Shown here: in pieces, positions 1-10,826 of the stretch
How positions within the stretch are numbered: position 1 is the first letter of the stretch
How the letters are laid out: each line of letters opens with the position of its first letter
Origin: Choristoneura fumiferana
Taxonomy: Eukaryota; Arthropoda; Insecta; Lepidoptera; Tortricidae
Direction: 5' to 3'
NCBI RefSeq assembly: GCF_025370935.1
Contig: NW_027412811.1
Span: 94,628-158,627 of the forward strand
DNA length: 64,000 bases
Position numbers and translations under genes: made by a program
Notes under the pieces: model-generated
The model's database searches: none
The model's input: the letters and a program-made list of their open reading frames with translations, nothing else
Told to the model about the DNA's origin: nothing

Positions 1-2594
1 GGCCGCCGGAGTCACCGCCGCAGTGCCTCGTCCGCCCTCGCCGCTGGTGCAGATGTTGGTGTTGTGGACCAGGCTCCGAACACAGTCTGACATTGAGCGT
101 TGGTTATGATGGGAAGGTTCACCCAACTGATACGCTTGAGCGTTGCCGATACTGCCACCTAATCGCAGCAAGTTGGACATTTAAAAAACCAAATAAGAAT
201 GGTAAAAAAGAAGTAAGCACAATTTGGCGCTAGTAGAAGGTAGAAGTTATGAAGTAAATACTCGTGGTAGGTGCATAAAAATCAAGGTGTAAAAAGATTT
301 AGTTTATTGCTATTCAAGTAGGTACTTATCAACAAGTAAATATTATGTCAAGGTCATAAGAAGGAAAACTTGACAGGACGTGACAGTTTGTTGAAACTGT
401 TTTTAATTTGCGATTGTTATGATTTATGAAGATTGACAACGTAGATATACAATTACCTACTGATTAGAAAATAATCAACTACATGCTTTGATTACGCCTT
501 GATCGATTGTAAGTTAAGCACTAACTGCCGCTTACATTATCACAGCTAGATTACAATTAGGTAAATTAATTTAAGATTACCATCAGCAGTAAGACCGAAT
601 CCAGAAGCAGTTCCCGTTGCACCAACGAACAGGTTGGATACTTCATTGCCACTGGGCAGAGGAATGGCTTGAATTACATCTGAAAAAAAAAACCATCGAT
701 AAGTAATTTGTGTAAAGGATCATACAAATACATTGGACTTTGAAAAACACTTACTCGAAAAAGTGACAGGGGTGATACGAAGGACAGCAATGTCGTTGGC
801 AGCAGTACTTGGGTTCCAGTTGGGGTGGACGGCAATATCGGTGGTAACAATGCGGACACCACCGCTAAAGATGGTGTTTGACCCAAGAACAGCAGTGAAC
901 TGTTGAGCGACGAATGATCCGTCGGAGTGGCAATGAGCAGCAGTCAAGACGCGGGTGTTTGAGATTACGGAACCTCCACATACGGATGTGAAGAAGAATA
1001 GAATTTGGATCACGAGACCAACCTGATAACAAACAAGAGATGAAATGTGAATAAGAAGTGATAAAGAGTAAGATATCTGTTTGGTTTTCGTTGTTTATTG
1101 AGTGAAAGTAATCATGAATTTAAAAAGTGAAAGAAGTACTTATAAGTCGATTTACAATAGCTGGTACCTACGCATAAGGTTTGCCACTTGCCACTGTTTG
1201 AGTGCCATTCTTAGACAGGGCATATGTTTATCTATAGGTACTAATATTATAAAGAGGAAAACTTTGGATCTTTGGATGTTTGTTACGAATTAACTAAAAA
1301 ATTACTGGACCGATTTAAAAATTCTTTCACTATTGGAATGCTAAATTATTCCAAAGTGCCATTAGCTATATTTATTAACAGAAAATTTCTTCTTGAAATC
1401 ATACCAACAGGAGAAGGCGCCCTGGGAGTTTATTTCATTTAATTAAAGGCACTTTGTCTTTCTGACTACAGTTAGCTGGTGAATGTAACTTGGGCCCTTA
1501 AAATCCACGTTACAACTAGGCGGGGTATGGGTCTTATAATTTATATTTATACCGCCGTTCAGCCATTTCCGGCGTACAGAATATAAAGCATTTCAATTGT
1601 GTAAATTGTTGTCCTTGTAAGACTATGTCAATAAAGTTATAATATTCATTTATTAATGTCAAAAAACATTTATAGAATAATAACATTCTTCATATAACCA
1701 TGTCTTAAGTTTAGTATAAAATATATTTCCTGATAAATTTATTACTTATAGATTTATATTACATTACAGTATTGTAAATATTATATTAAGTAAAGTAAAT
1801 TTTGGTTAACATTATTATAAGAATTCCTTTTAAATACATTTAGTTTGGCTACTGGTAAATTTAAAGGTGTTTGCGTAATAGTCGGCTTATTACCATTATT
1901 CCTTATTATAAACAGTTCCATATGGATCTAAACAAACTAAAATGCCTCTAGAATGTATAAACATGGAAGTGTGAGGATCTTATTCTTTCTAAAGATAGGT
2001 TTACATGAATCTGTTGGTTTCAGCCCATATAGCTCTTATACACCGGTTTTGGGCTACAAAAACTTTCTTAATATCGGTAGAATTTCCCCACAGAACAGTT
2101 CCATATCTAAGGGTAGAACATACTTAGGAATGATAAACCAGAAGAGCAGCCTCCCGTAATGCAACAAGACGCATTTTTTAAAGAGCAAATACAAATCTGA
2201 ATGATTATGATTATGACAAAAAATTACTATTAACCACCACCGGTTTTAGGAGTTGACCCTCCTCAATGCAATAAAAGTTGTTCAATGAACAATTGTAAGT
2301 CCCAAACTTAATTATAAATTAATAGTTCATGTGAAAAACGTACCAAAATTAGCACAAGGTCAAAAAACTTACTTGGTATGGCACCTGCGAGATGTCTACA
2401 AGAGATCCTCCCACGATTCTCTGTCCATTCTCGCCGGCTTTTAAAGCCTCATTTTCCAAATTCTTGATGCGGAAAGCTTCTGGAATACCTACTTTAGCGT
2501 GATAGTTATAAAGAGAAAGATCCTCTACGGAGTTTATTTCCGCATATGAGGAGGCTATGGCCACGACCAGAATTACTGCTGCTATAGCCCTCAT
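1..2594 (-). CDS. chymotrypsin-like serine protease, partial, last visible exon frame-broken
   Basis: A secreted digestive-type S1 serine protease of the lepidopteran midgut chymotrypsin kind. Exon 1 (2594-2373) gives a signal peptide (about residues 1-18), a propeptide and the activation site R59-IVGG. Exon 2 (1022-755) has the CGGSVI core, TAAHC with the catalytic His and NDIAVL with the catalytic Asp. Exon 3 (679-581) carries the LFVGATGTASGFGLT segment. Exon 4 starts at 158 and runs off the window. Donors GTAAGT, GTAAGT and GTAATC and AG acceptors fit, with phases 0, 1, 1. In exon 4 the expected protease segments (WVNLPIITNAQC, NICTSGEGG and the GDSGG catalytic Ser) fall in alternating frames, which needs about three single- or double-base indels within 158 bp. 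This is either a recent pseudogene or uncorrected consensus error. A TATA-like TATAAA lies on the minus strand at 2639-2634. The family call is firm; whether it is functional is open. Confidence 0.82.
1920..2170 (-). mobile_element. LINE reverse transcriptase C-terminal remnant inside chymotrypsin intron 1
   Basis: Minus-strand translation gives LRYGTVLWGNSTD, then VFVAQNRCIRAIWA and ILTLPCLYILEA-type segments in neighbouring frames. This is the typical post-RT C-terminal region of insect Jockey/CR1-like LINEs. Stops and frame changes show that it is dead. The rest of the intron (1,023-1,919 and 2,171-2,372) is AT-rich with nothing else recognised. Confidence 0.6.
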
Positions 2595-2633
2595 GTTTCT
2601 ATCCAATTGATTATCTAGAAGGTAAACTCTCCA

Positions 2634-2639
2634 TTTATA
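2634..2639 (-). promoter_or_regulatory. TATA box of the chymotrypsin gene
   Basis: TATAAA on the minus strand, 40 bp upstream of the ATG at 2594. The spacing allows a start about 30 bp downstream and a very short 5' UTR, as is usual for midgut proteases. Confidence 0.5.
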
Positions 2640-2723
2640 ATGAATTGTAATCTTATCCTTTTGTAGACGCATTAATTAATTGATATCAGATTTATGGTAG
2701 ATTGTTATATTATATAAAATACC

Positions 2724-2880
2724 CGGATAACTCACGTCTTAAATCGAGTGTAGCCCGACATGTTTCGGGCTAATCCGTAGCCCTTCCTCTTCGGAGCAAC
2801 GCGACTCGGCGGCTGCTGCAACGCGCGCGCGCGTTAATATGAGTGAGTCTCACGGTAAGTGGTTTCATGTTCAAGATTGT
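2724..2880 (-). repeat. interspersed repeat with GAAAC-flanked hairpin (copy 1)
   Basis: A repeat that recurs at 10,567-10,747 and 17,700-17,815. On the minus strand (2789-2757) it reads GAGGAA, then a perfect stem GGGCTA/TAGCCC, then GAAACATGTC. The plus-strand segment TTAATATGAGTGAGTCTCAC at its right is also found, inverted, near 10,545. Probably part of a Penelope-like or other retroelement; no coding part remains. Confidence 0.45.
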
Positions 2881-3059
2881 AACATTATTATTAAAACATA
2901 GAACGAACACAGTGTTGGCACCTCATTGTTGGCTTTTAAGGTGTTCTGATTCAGAAGAATTGTACTTGTCAATGTGTTGCATCTAAGGTTTTTCACCGAG
3001 CTGTTATTATGTGCAGAAGAGATACGTTTTGAATCGCACGAGCAAATTAAATTAAATTT

Positions 3060-3521
3060 TTATATCGTCCGCAGGGCTCTGGTGTCAGCTGGCGTCCCTT
3101 GTGTGTTGGAGCCTCCTGGTCTTAGCCGATCAGATGGCAAAAGACCTGATGGCTTGACCCTGGTGCCCTGGCAAAAAGGAAAGTGCTTGCTCTGGGACGC
3201 CACGTGCGTCAGTACTTTTGCTTCTTCGCACCTCGGTCGCACCTCAAGAGCAGAGGGAGCGGCTGCTGAGATGGCAGCCATAAAAAAACGCGAGAAATAC
3301 TCGGCGCTCGCAAACTATTTGTTCGTCCCACTGGCGCGTGGCGGTGGAGACGACCGGTTGTTGGGGCTCCGAGGCAAAACTTTTTTTTAATGAAGCGGGG
3401 TCTTCGTGAGAGAGGTCTTGACCCCCGCTCTGGATCGTTTCTGGTGCAAAGGTTGTCTATCGCGGTTCAACGCGGCAACGCGGCGAGTGTATTGGGCACC
3501 TTTGCACCAGGTATGACGCGG
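3060..3521 (+). mobile_element. non-LTR retrotransposon ORF remnant
   Basis: Translation gives the recurring retroelement signature RSDGKRPDGLTLVPW, then GKCLLWDATC, a HLGRTS segment and, after a frame shift near 3,360, GSFLVQRLSIAVQRGNAASV. This is the C-terminal region downstream of RT in a widespread invertebrate LINE group. It has higher GC than the surrounding DNA, no start and shifted frames: a dead fragment. 3,522-3,803 is AT-rich with nothing recognised. Confidence 0.6.
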
Positions 3522-3803
3522 GGCGGTTTATTTGACTAATTATTATTGTATTATATTGTATTAGTTTTAATTTTAATATCAGGATAAAATTGAATTTATT
3601 CTTAAAAACCATATTATACAATTAAAGAAAAAAAAAATCAAAAAATAATAATAATAAAAATACAGGGATGTCTAGCCTATTAGCCTGCAATAGTGTTATT
3701 AAATTATTAAATTAAATTATAATGAGCGTAATTAATTTCACTTGAATTCATTTGACCGCGGGAAGTAGATTAAAATTAACTTGAAAATAAATGGAATATC
3801 TGT

Positions 3804-3992
3804 CTTGCTCCTCCGCCAAGTAGTGAGGCCAAGTCGTGCGAAACAGCTACGTTTGATAATAATTAGAATTGAATAACAAATTAAAATTAAACAATAAATT
3901 AAAATTAAATAAATTGAAATTTTAAATTGGATGAAAAAACATTTTTTCCAACGCAAACGTAGCTGTTTCGCACGACTTGGCGGAAGAGCAAG
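3804..3992. repeat. foldback (inverted repeat) with ~40-bp arms
   Basis: 3804-3855 is the reverse complement of 3954-3992 (shared core AAGTCGTGCGAAACAGCTAC). The left arm carries an extra short duplication containing AGTAGTGAGGCC. The ~100-bp spacer is very AT-rich. Probably a small foldback element. Confidence 0.7.
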
Positions 3993-4659
3993 GACCTCCG
4001 CAAAGTAACGTCTGAATGTATACAGTATTTAAAATTAACTTGCAATATTTGAAGTAGGCAAACAAATATACGAGGTGAAGTTAAAAAGAAATGTTTTCAA
4101 ATAGACGCACTCAGTGCAATCGAGTCACGTCTTTAGATTTTATGTACAGATAAGATAGCATTTGCAGTCAAGATTAGAGTTCCGTAAAAGCGAGATTACG
4201 TCCTAATTTTGACGCAGATGAAGGAATGTGTACTTTTTTATATATGAGCATGTATAGTGTGAAAGTGCACAGAAATGGGTCACGAAGGCATCTCTGTCGC
4301 CCTTGATAAAGAGAGCGCTGCGAACGAGTTGTGTAAAGAAAGTGAGAAACATTGCAGCCGGAGCTTAGAGCTTTTTACTTGATTGGTGAATGCTGCAATC
4401 TGGATATTTTTATATATATCTGGCCCTCAAATGTATGCAATAATAGGTAATTTTGTATGGAGAGTGGGTAAAGTTGTATGGATTTTGTGCCGCTGAGTAT
4501 ATCATTGATAATGATGCATCGACATCTATCTATAGACTGCATGTTTCATAGAGTAAAACGGCGCACCAAAAAGGTTCACAACGCGATTTGGTGAACAACC
4601 GCACTTTAGCTTGTTGACTTCCGTGACAGGAGATAGTCGAGCAGAAATTATGCAAAAAA

Positions 4660-4736
4660 ATGCCTTCTTGCGTGTTTAAAAAGTGTGTAAATAACACCCG
4701 AAACGCCAGAAAGGCCGACGGGATTTATGAACACAA
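4660..4736 (+). CDS. possible first exon of a THAP-domain protein
   Basis: A short reading frame begins MPSCVFKKCVNN, continues to DGIYEHK and then meets a GTAAGT donor at 4737 (phase 2). THAP zinc fingers (C2CH) begin at the initiator Met with C-x(2-4)-C and have a GI..H.FP stretch 20-25 residues later, normally split by an intron at about this place. THAP domains occur in P-element transposases and in host transcription factors. No second exon was found before 5,939, where the large transposon begins. It could be a stranded exon of an old P-like element, a host gene exon, or chance. Confidence 0.4.
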
Positions 4737-4862
4737 GTAAGTCCATATTATTTTATATTTTTCTCCAATTTATTTAGATTGAAATGTTTTTGTAACGATA
4801 CCGAATTCACAAAGGTAAATCAGGGCCGCATTTGAACTCAGTAATTATCTAGTTCATTTAAT

Positions 4863-4984
4863 GAGGGTTTTGACGTTTGCTTGCGATTGGCTCATTTAGT
4901 TATTTAACCAATCACGAGCAAACGTCAAACGGACCTCACGATACTAACGCCATCTAGCGATATTTCGCCTCCGTGAAAACCCTC
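4863..4984. mobile_element. MITE with GAGGGTTTT terminal repeats
   Basis: A 122-bp element with inverted ends GAGGGTTTT / AAAACCCTC and AT on both sides, plus internal inverted GCAAACGTCAAA-type segments. Its ends resemble those of the longer GAGGGCTA family at 8,342, 24,940 and 26,198. 4,985-5,938 is AT-rich and holds nothing else that I recognise. Confidence 0.65.
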
Positions 4985-5938
4985 ATTAAGGATGAAACAT
5001 AATGTTAGTAGGTATAAATATATGTGATCTATTATTATTATTATTATTAACAAAACTTCAAAAAGGAGGTTATACGTTCCACTGTTTGTATTTTTTTAAT
5101 GCATGCACCGATAACTCAGTCGATTGTGACCGATTTTCAAAATTATTTTTTATTCGATAGAGCTCTCTTCTAATATGGTCTAAAGAGTATACTTGTTACC
5201 AAGTCAAGATCTGATGATGCGATCCTAGGAAAATCGAGGCAACCTCAAATTTTATAGGAAAACCTATAGCAATTTTGGCTTTTTTAGCATTAAGATAAGC
5301 ATTACATTATTTATTTGGTGAACTGGACCTGATGAAGAAGAAAAACCCCAAATGGAACTTGTCAAAAACTAAGTAATGCTTGCGCGTTTATAAATGATTA
5401 TGATTAATATACCTAGATAAGCGACTTTAAGTTAATGATTCTTTCGAATTGATCTGGTGCTGACCTGGTGTGTGTAAGTAGGCAATGGAACTCTGTTATA
5501 AAACAACGTAACTAAGCCGTGTTTAAGCTTAATGGAATCGTTGTGAGATGTACTTTGATTACAAATTACTGAAAAGTGCGAAATAAAGATTATTTTTAAC
5601 AAAAAAGTAACACCAATTAATAAAAAAATGCAAAAAAAAGGAACCGACTACAAAAAATCTGAAAATAATTTCCTATACAATATTTTTTATAACTTGAACG
5701 TCTCAAGAGTACCGTAATATTTTCGTAACTGTGTGAGCCTTCTATGCTTTCACTTGAAAAAAGTCTGCGGTTACATGTATGGTTGACACCATAATTCGTG
5801 ACTAGATTGACCGACGTGCATGCATTAAAAGATTGATGAATGTAGAGAAAGCGAGAGTTGTCTGCCGAATCGTAGCAAGTGTAAGGATGTAGTCTCTGCC
5901 TACCCCGTTGGGAAAGAGGCTGATTTTATGTATGTATG

Positions 5939-6118
5939 TGTCGGCGGCCGATCGTAAAATCCGCCAGATCACGAAATTCCTAGGCATATCGTGAAACGCC
6001 GCCATTTCATGATATGCCTAAACGTTGGCCAGGCATATCACGATGTGCCTGAGAAATAATACGGCAGATCGATTAGAGCAACGCGTTCGTCGATATTCCT
6101 AGCTCTATACCGGGCACA
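5939..6118 (+). repeat. left terminal inverted repeat of the large transposon
   Basis: Begins TGTCGGCGGCCGATCG and pairs with 16757-16586. Internally it holds several short inverted words (CCTAGGCATATCGTG / CATGATATGCCTA), which are probable transposase-binding repeats. Confidence 0.8.
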
Positions 6119-6213
6119 TCGTAAAATAGTTTCTTTTTTGGCCACTGGTGGCGCTGCGTATGCGATGGCGGCCGTTACCAGCTGACCGGCCGTGTTTGTT
6201 TAGCGCGTGAAAA

Positions 6214-6381
6214 ATGTCGGCGTCGCAACAGAATTATCGTTGTACCGAAAATAGTGATGATAGTAATCAATATATGAGTGTAAAAGAAGCTTTCCAACAC
6301 CAGCTCCATTCATTTTATGAAAATCAAACCGATTCTGTGCACAACGTAAAGAAACCTTGGACATCTGCCCGTATTTTAGAG
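6214..6381 (+). CDS. transposase exon 1 (KRBA2-like)
   Basis: Opens with ATG 95 bp inside the left TIR and encodes 56 residues, including YMSVKEAFQHQLHSF and ending WTSARILE before a GTTAGT donor (phase 0). The exon 2 frame resumes in phase 0 after a TTTTTTTTAG acceptor at 10826, giving about 685 codons in total. The intervening 4.4 kb is filled with repeats that look like later insertions. The exon has no recognised domain of its own; linkage to exon 2 is inferred from phase and position. Confidence 0.5.
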
Positions 6382-6677
6382 GTTAGTATTTTGTTGATAA
6401 ATAAACTATTCATTAGTTGTTATTTATCTATAAATAAATATGATAAATATAGTAATTTCTTAAGTTTATACCTTTGCGTCCTCGGTTTATACTGAGCGGC
6501 AAAAAATCTGGCCCTCAAATGTATGCACTTATGCAGTAATAGGTATTATGTATGAAGAGTGGGCCAAATTTTGTGCTGCTGAGTATATTATGGGTCAAAC
6601 TAAGTTCTCAGATCAAATAAACTTAGTTTCTGCTGCTAAGCTTCTGAACACAGTGCATATTTGTTTTATGTTTTATA

Positions 6678-7110
6678 ACTGCCATTTTCCAAATTGTTTT
6701 TGGTCAAATTTCATTTCCCAAAAGAAATATCGCAATATTTTCATTTCCCAAATGAATCATTGGCTCATTTCGAATTCCATTCATTAGGTCAAATTATTAT
6801 TTGGCATTTTTTCATTTTGTCAAGTTTTATTAAGTCAAACGTTTATGGAAACGTTTCATTTTGGGATATATTACAGGTACCAGGTTACCTATTCCAAAAA
6901 AATGTTTGTCCAAATTGTCGCTTCGCACATTCAATTTATGAGTTATGATATGAGTATAACATATATTTACTGATAGGTAGTACAGGAATACAAAAGACAA
7001 AAGAACAAATGGCAGGAATATTTTTAATTGTATAAAAAAATTACAGTACTGTACCTATTTACTGTAGGTTAGATTTGGTTTGGTGTAAACTGTGGTCCCG
7101 CAGAAACGAA
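6678..7110 (+). repeat. TTTGG-word element, left half
   Basis: AT-rich sequence built of repeated words (TTTGGTCAAAT, CATTTCCCAAA, TTTGGCATT, AAACGTTT), ending in GCAGAAACGAACTGCTACC. It matches the left half of the full copy at 18,722-19,322. The right half of this copy appears at 10,375-10,520, so the DNA between was probably inserted into it. Confidence 0.55.
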
Positions 7111-7130
7111 CTGCTACCTGCGACCCTAAA

Positions 7131-7290
7131 GTTGATTTTCCACTGGCGAGGCGAGACGAGACGAGGCTTGTAGGGCTGTGTCCGCGGCGGCCTGTGGTGG
7201 CCCGCGGCGGGCGCACAAAATGCATACAAAAATTTCAATTCTCGTCTCGCCCCGCGTCGTCTCGCCTCGACGGTGGAAAATCACCTTAAA
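7131..7290. mobile_element. GC-rich foldback MITE
   Basis: Inverted ends GATTTTCCACTGGCGAGGCG... and ...CGCCTCGACGGTGGAAAATC; the arms hold repeated GCGAGACGAG words. About 155 bp, no coding capacity. Confidence 0.65.
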
Positions 7291-7404
7291 ATCACCTTAA
7301 CATCACACCACAGCGCGCGAACCGAGCGCGCGAAGCGAGCATGTCGCGGCAGTGGCCTGAAAGCGCCAGAAACGTACTAAGTACTAATAAATGCTCTTTA
7401 TATT

Positions 7405-8265
7405 GGTTTTTTAGGGTTCCGTACCCAAAGGGTAAAAACGGAAACCCTATTACTAAGACTTCGCTGTGCGTCCATCTGTCCGTCTGTCACCAGGCTGTAT
7501 CTGGTGAATCGTGTTAGTTAGACAGTTGAAATTTTCACAGATAATGTATAACTGTGGCCGCTATAACAGTAAATACTAAAAACAGAATAAAATAAATAAC
7601 TGAGGGGGACTCCCATACAACAAACGTGGTTTTTTTGCCGTTTTTAGGGTTCCGGAGCCAAAATGGCAAAAAAGGAACCCTTATAGTTTCGCCATGTCTG
7701 TTTGTCTGTCTGTCCGTCCGTCCGTCCGCGGCTTTGCTCAGGGACAATCAATGCTAGAAAGCTGTAATTTTGCACGGATATATAAGTAAACTATGCCGAC
7801 AAAATAGTGCAATTAAAAAAAAACAAAAAAAAAAATTATTAGGGTACCTCCCATAGACGTAACAGTGGGTGTTTTTTATAGTTTATGAGTAAATAGCAGC
7901 CTAAGGTATAAAATATACCTAAACTTGGAAGATTCCGTATAAAATACGAAATCCTTAGAAAAATATTACTTAACTTTTTTGTAATGGCTACGGAACCCAA
8001 TTTTGGGGGTGTCCGACACGCTCTTAGCCGGTTTTTCTGCTTGATATTAATAACGGCAACAGGTAGACGCTTGAAATATTCACAGAATATTTAGTTGTAT
8101 AATCACTTTAAAAATAAATAATTAAATTAAAATAAAATAAATATTTAAGGGGGCTCCCATACAACAAACTTTATTTTTTGCCGTTTTTTGGCTAATGTCT
8201 AATGTTGTAGGAATAATGACACGGAACCCTTCGTGCGCGAGTCCGACTCGCACTTGGTCGGTTTA
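7405..8265 (+). repeat. two nested lepidopteran GGTTCCG-type repeats
   Basis: An outer repeat (7405-7640 and ~8040-8263: GGTTCCGTACCCAAAGGG ... GAGTCCGACTCGCACTTGG) is split by a copy of the second family (7641-8035: GGGTTCCGGAGCCAAAATGG ... GTCCGACACGCTCTTAGCC). The second family recurs at 22,357, 31,925, 35,478, 36,970, 45,630 and 59,336. Confidence 0.7.
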
Positions 8266-8341
8266 TTCATCCCTTCAGGGATAGGTTAAGGAAGCAGGGT
8301 GCATACAGCCATGTCTTATGATTATAATATATTTTGTCAAT

Positions 8342-8762
8342 GAGGGCTAACGCGTATGAATTCGCCACTAGAGGCGCTAGTGTAGCGTGAGGTCTCCGAA
8401 ATGTCAAATCTCATAGTTTTTGGGTGAGTAACGCGGGTTTATTTATAATTAGAATAACTTTGTGAATATTTTGCAATATCTGAAATTAATTATGGCAAAT
8501 ATGCGTTTCGGGGCAATGAATGTCTGTGTTTTGAGACAGTTTTGTCTTTCGAAAACCTTTGTCCTCCCTTTTTTCCGAACATAACGGGGACTATGCAAAA
8601 CTGTGGCATGCTCGATATTTTTATGGTACGGTTCGAAGGTGTACTAAATATGATTTTAATCTAAACTTTGTTTTCACACCCGTAATACCAGCCTTTAAAA
8701 GCCATACTTAAAAACCTCACGCAACAGTGCGCCATCTAGTGAGACAAAAAACGATAGCCCTC
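8342..8762 (+). mobile_element. GAGGGCTA MITE, copy 1
   Basis: 421 bp with ends GAGGGCTA... and ...CGATAGCCCTC, flanked by AT on both sides. Same family and orientation as 26,198-26,591; inverted relative to 24,940-25,358. Confidence 0.8.
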
Positions 8763-8782
8763 ATTGGGTGATTTGCACTAGA

Positions 8783-9546
8783 TAGGGTCAAGTGTCCAAC
8801 AATGAAACACAAAATTCAAAATCTCACAAATCTATTTTGTTTTGAAAGATAGAAGTCTGAATTTTTTACAGTACTTAGGTAATTTTATTGGGTTTTGGGT
8901 GACATAAACAGTATTGTTTAAGAATGTGTAGTAAGTCATCAAAAAAATAAAAAGTAAAAAATGGGAAATGTTTCACTGTGTCCACAGTGGTGTACAGAAT
9001 GAAACACTACATATTTAACAATGAAACGTGAAAATTAATATAATCTGTTTCATAATTTTGGGACGTATTTATGTAATGGGTTACTTAAAAATGCACGAAT
9101 ATTATCAAAACAGTTTTAATTACTTAAACTGTAATCGGTCTCATAGGTGTGTTGTGTTCCACGCGTAAATGTGTCATTGGTAGTCATACCTAAGGTATTT
9201 TATATTAACCTCGAATTTTTGCCTGCTAAATTGTGTCACTTTAACACGTGATCTAGTCCACGATAATCTACGAAATATGTTTAATATTAGGAAAGTATCA
9301 AATATATTGAATTTCTAACCATAATTTAATGAAAAATCTACAAAAAATGCTAAAAATATTTACTTTTGTGCCAATAATACTGAAAAAGCTCCGTAGACAC
9401 GTGTTCCTCCACGTGACACCAATGCAAAGTGGGGTTCTCAAGGGTGTCCTTACGCGATATAGTGCACGATCTGGCAACGTGGCACTTTAGAAATATCGCA
9501 ATGTTTCACTGTGTACCTAAGTTTCATTGTTGGACACATGACCCTA
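8783..9546 (+). mobile_element. TAGGGTCA non-autonomous TIR element, copy 1
   Basis: Inverted ends TAGGGTCAAGTGTCCAACAA / TTGTTGGACACATGACCCTA enclose 764 bp with no ORF. A second copy lies at 12,853-13,637 in the same orientation. Confidence 0.75.
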
Positions 9547-9734
9547 CTCAAATTGAGTTGTAAATCGAAGGTTATGCCTTGCAATATTTTGGGAAGAGTA
9601 TGTTATTTATACCAAACAGCACATTTGACTAGATATTGCTTTTACTATAATGCTGTAATTTTTTATTGAAAAATAAATAAATGATCCATCGTAAAATGAA
9701 ACATGACCAAATATTTTTTTCGTTAAACATAGAC

Positions 9735-10295
9735 TTAAATTGAAAATACAAACTGAAATATAGATGCACAGAAAAACCAGAAAAATAAGACCAGCACTGG
9801 GAATCGAACCCAGGTCCTCGGTATTCCGTACCGCGTGCTATACCGCTACACCACTGCTGGTCAACGGTAGACACGAATTTCTCCTATGCACCACATATCT
9901 CAGCTTGTTTGTTTCTTATTTAGCCACTTAAGCAGTGACGCTAGCGACATCTATACCGTAGCCCTCATCGAGAAACTTTCGGCATTCCATTGGAACTAAC
10001 CGCTCACCCGGACAAGAGATATCGTTATTAAGCAATCAAATTAAGATTGGCCAATACCAACCCAATACCAGTATAGATGTCGCTAGCGTCACTGCTTAAG
10101 TGGCTAAATAAGAAACAAACAAGCTGAGATATGTAGTGCATAGGAGAAATTCGTGCCTGTACCGTTGACCAGCAGTGGTGTAGCGGTATAGCATGCGGTA
10201 CGGAATACCGAGGACCTGGATTCGATTCCCAGTGCTGGTCTTATTTTTCTGGTTTTTCTTTGCATCTTTATTTCAGTTTGTATTTTCAATTTAGG
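9735..10295. repeat. head-to-head pair of tRNA-derived SINEs forming an inverted repeat
   Basis: 9735-9956 is the reverse complement of 10071-10295. Each arm holds a 74-nt tRNA-like body (9789-9862 minus; 10167-10240 plus) with a 7-bp acceptor pairing GACCAGC/GCTGGTC, an A box-like GTGGTGTAGCGG and the B box GGTTCGATTCC (GATTCGATTCC in the plus copy). The anticodon arm has a 5-nt loop, so these are SINE heads rather than working tRNAs. The arms continue into a shared CTGGTTTTTCTGTGCATC tail and a CTTAAGCAGTGACGCTAGCG head extension. Confidence 0.75.
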
Positions 10296-10374
10296 TTTTA
10301 CGGGATGACCGTAAAAGTAAACATCTGGAATTGAAATAAAAAATACAAAAAAAAGATTCCAAAAAAACAATCTT

Positions 10375-10520
10375 AAACAATGACTTGCCAAAAAAGCTTT
10401 TGGTAACTGCAAAATTGCAAGTTGTTTTGGGAAATGTGTTTTTGGCAAATGAAAATTTGGGTAAAATAGTTTGGGATGTGATATTTTGGGGATTGATTTT
10501 TGACCAAACATTAGTGATCC
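10375..10520 (+). repeat. TTTGG-word element, right half
   Basis: Contains TTTGGCAAATGAAAATTTGG and TTTGGGATGTGATATTTTGG words, as in the right half of the full copy ending near 19,322. Confidence 0.5.
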
Positions 10521-10566
10521 CTTTTTGAACATGAAACTACCGTGAGACTCACTCATATTAAATGAT

Positions 10567-10747
10567 ATTATAACGGATAACTCACGTCTTAAACCGAGTT
10601 TAGCTCGACATGTTTCGGGCTATTTCGTAGCCCTTCCTCTCAGGAGCACGCGACTCAGCGGCTGCCGCAACACGCACACGCGTGTGCGTGTGTGTGTGAA
10701 ACATGTCGAGCTAAACTCGGTTTAAGACGTGAGTTATCCGTTATAAT
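10567..10747. repeat. perfect 50-bp inverted repeat with hairpin-bearing spacer (copy 2)
   Basis: 10567-10616 and 10698-10747 are exact reverse complements (outer end ATTATAACGGATAACTCACG). The spacer holds the repeat's conserved hairpin (minus 10639-10607: GAGGAA, stem GGGCTA/TAGCCC, GAAACATGTC) and a CACACGCGTGTG palindrome. Confidence 0.8.
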
Positions 10748-10826
10748 ATTATTTAATATTAGTGATCCCTTTAAATTAGTTTTTATGTAAGAGCCACATG
10801 TCTGAAAAAAAAACTTTTTTTTTTAG

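Noticed and set aside
5030..5050. ATT microsatellite as a regulatory element
   Set aside because: Simple low-complexity tract with no context.
9789..9862. tRNA gene candidate (also 10167-10240, 32581-32655, 36475-36549)
   Set aside because: Acceptor and T arms pair, but the anticodon loop has only 5 nt and each is followed by the same SINE body.
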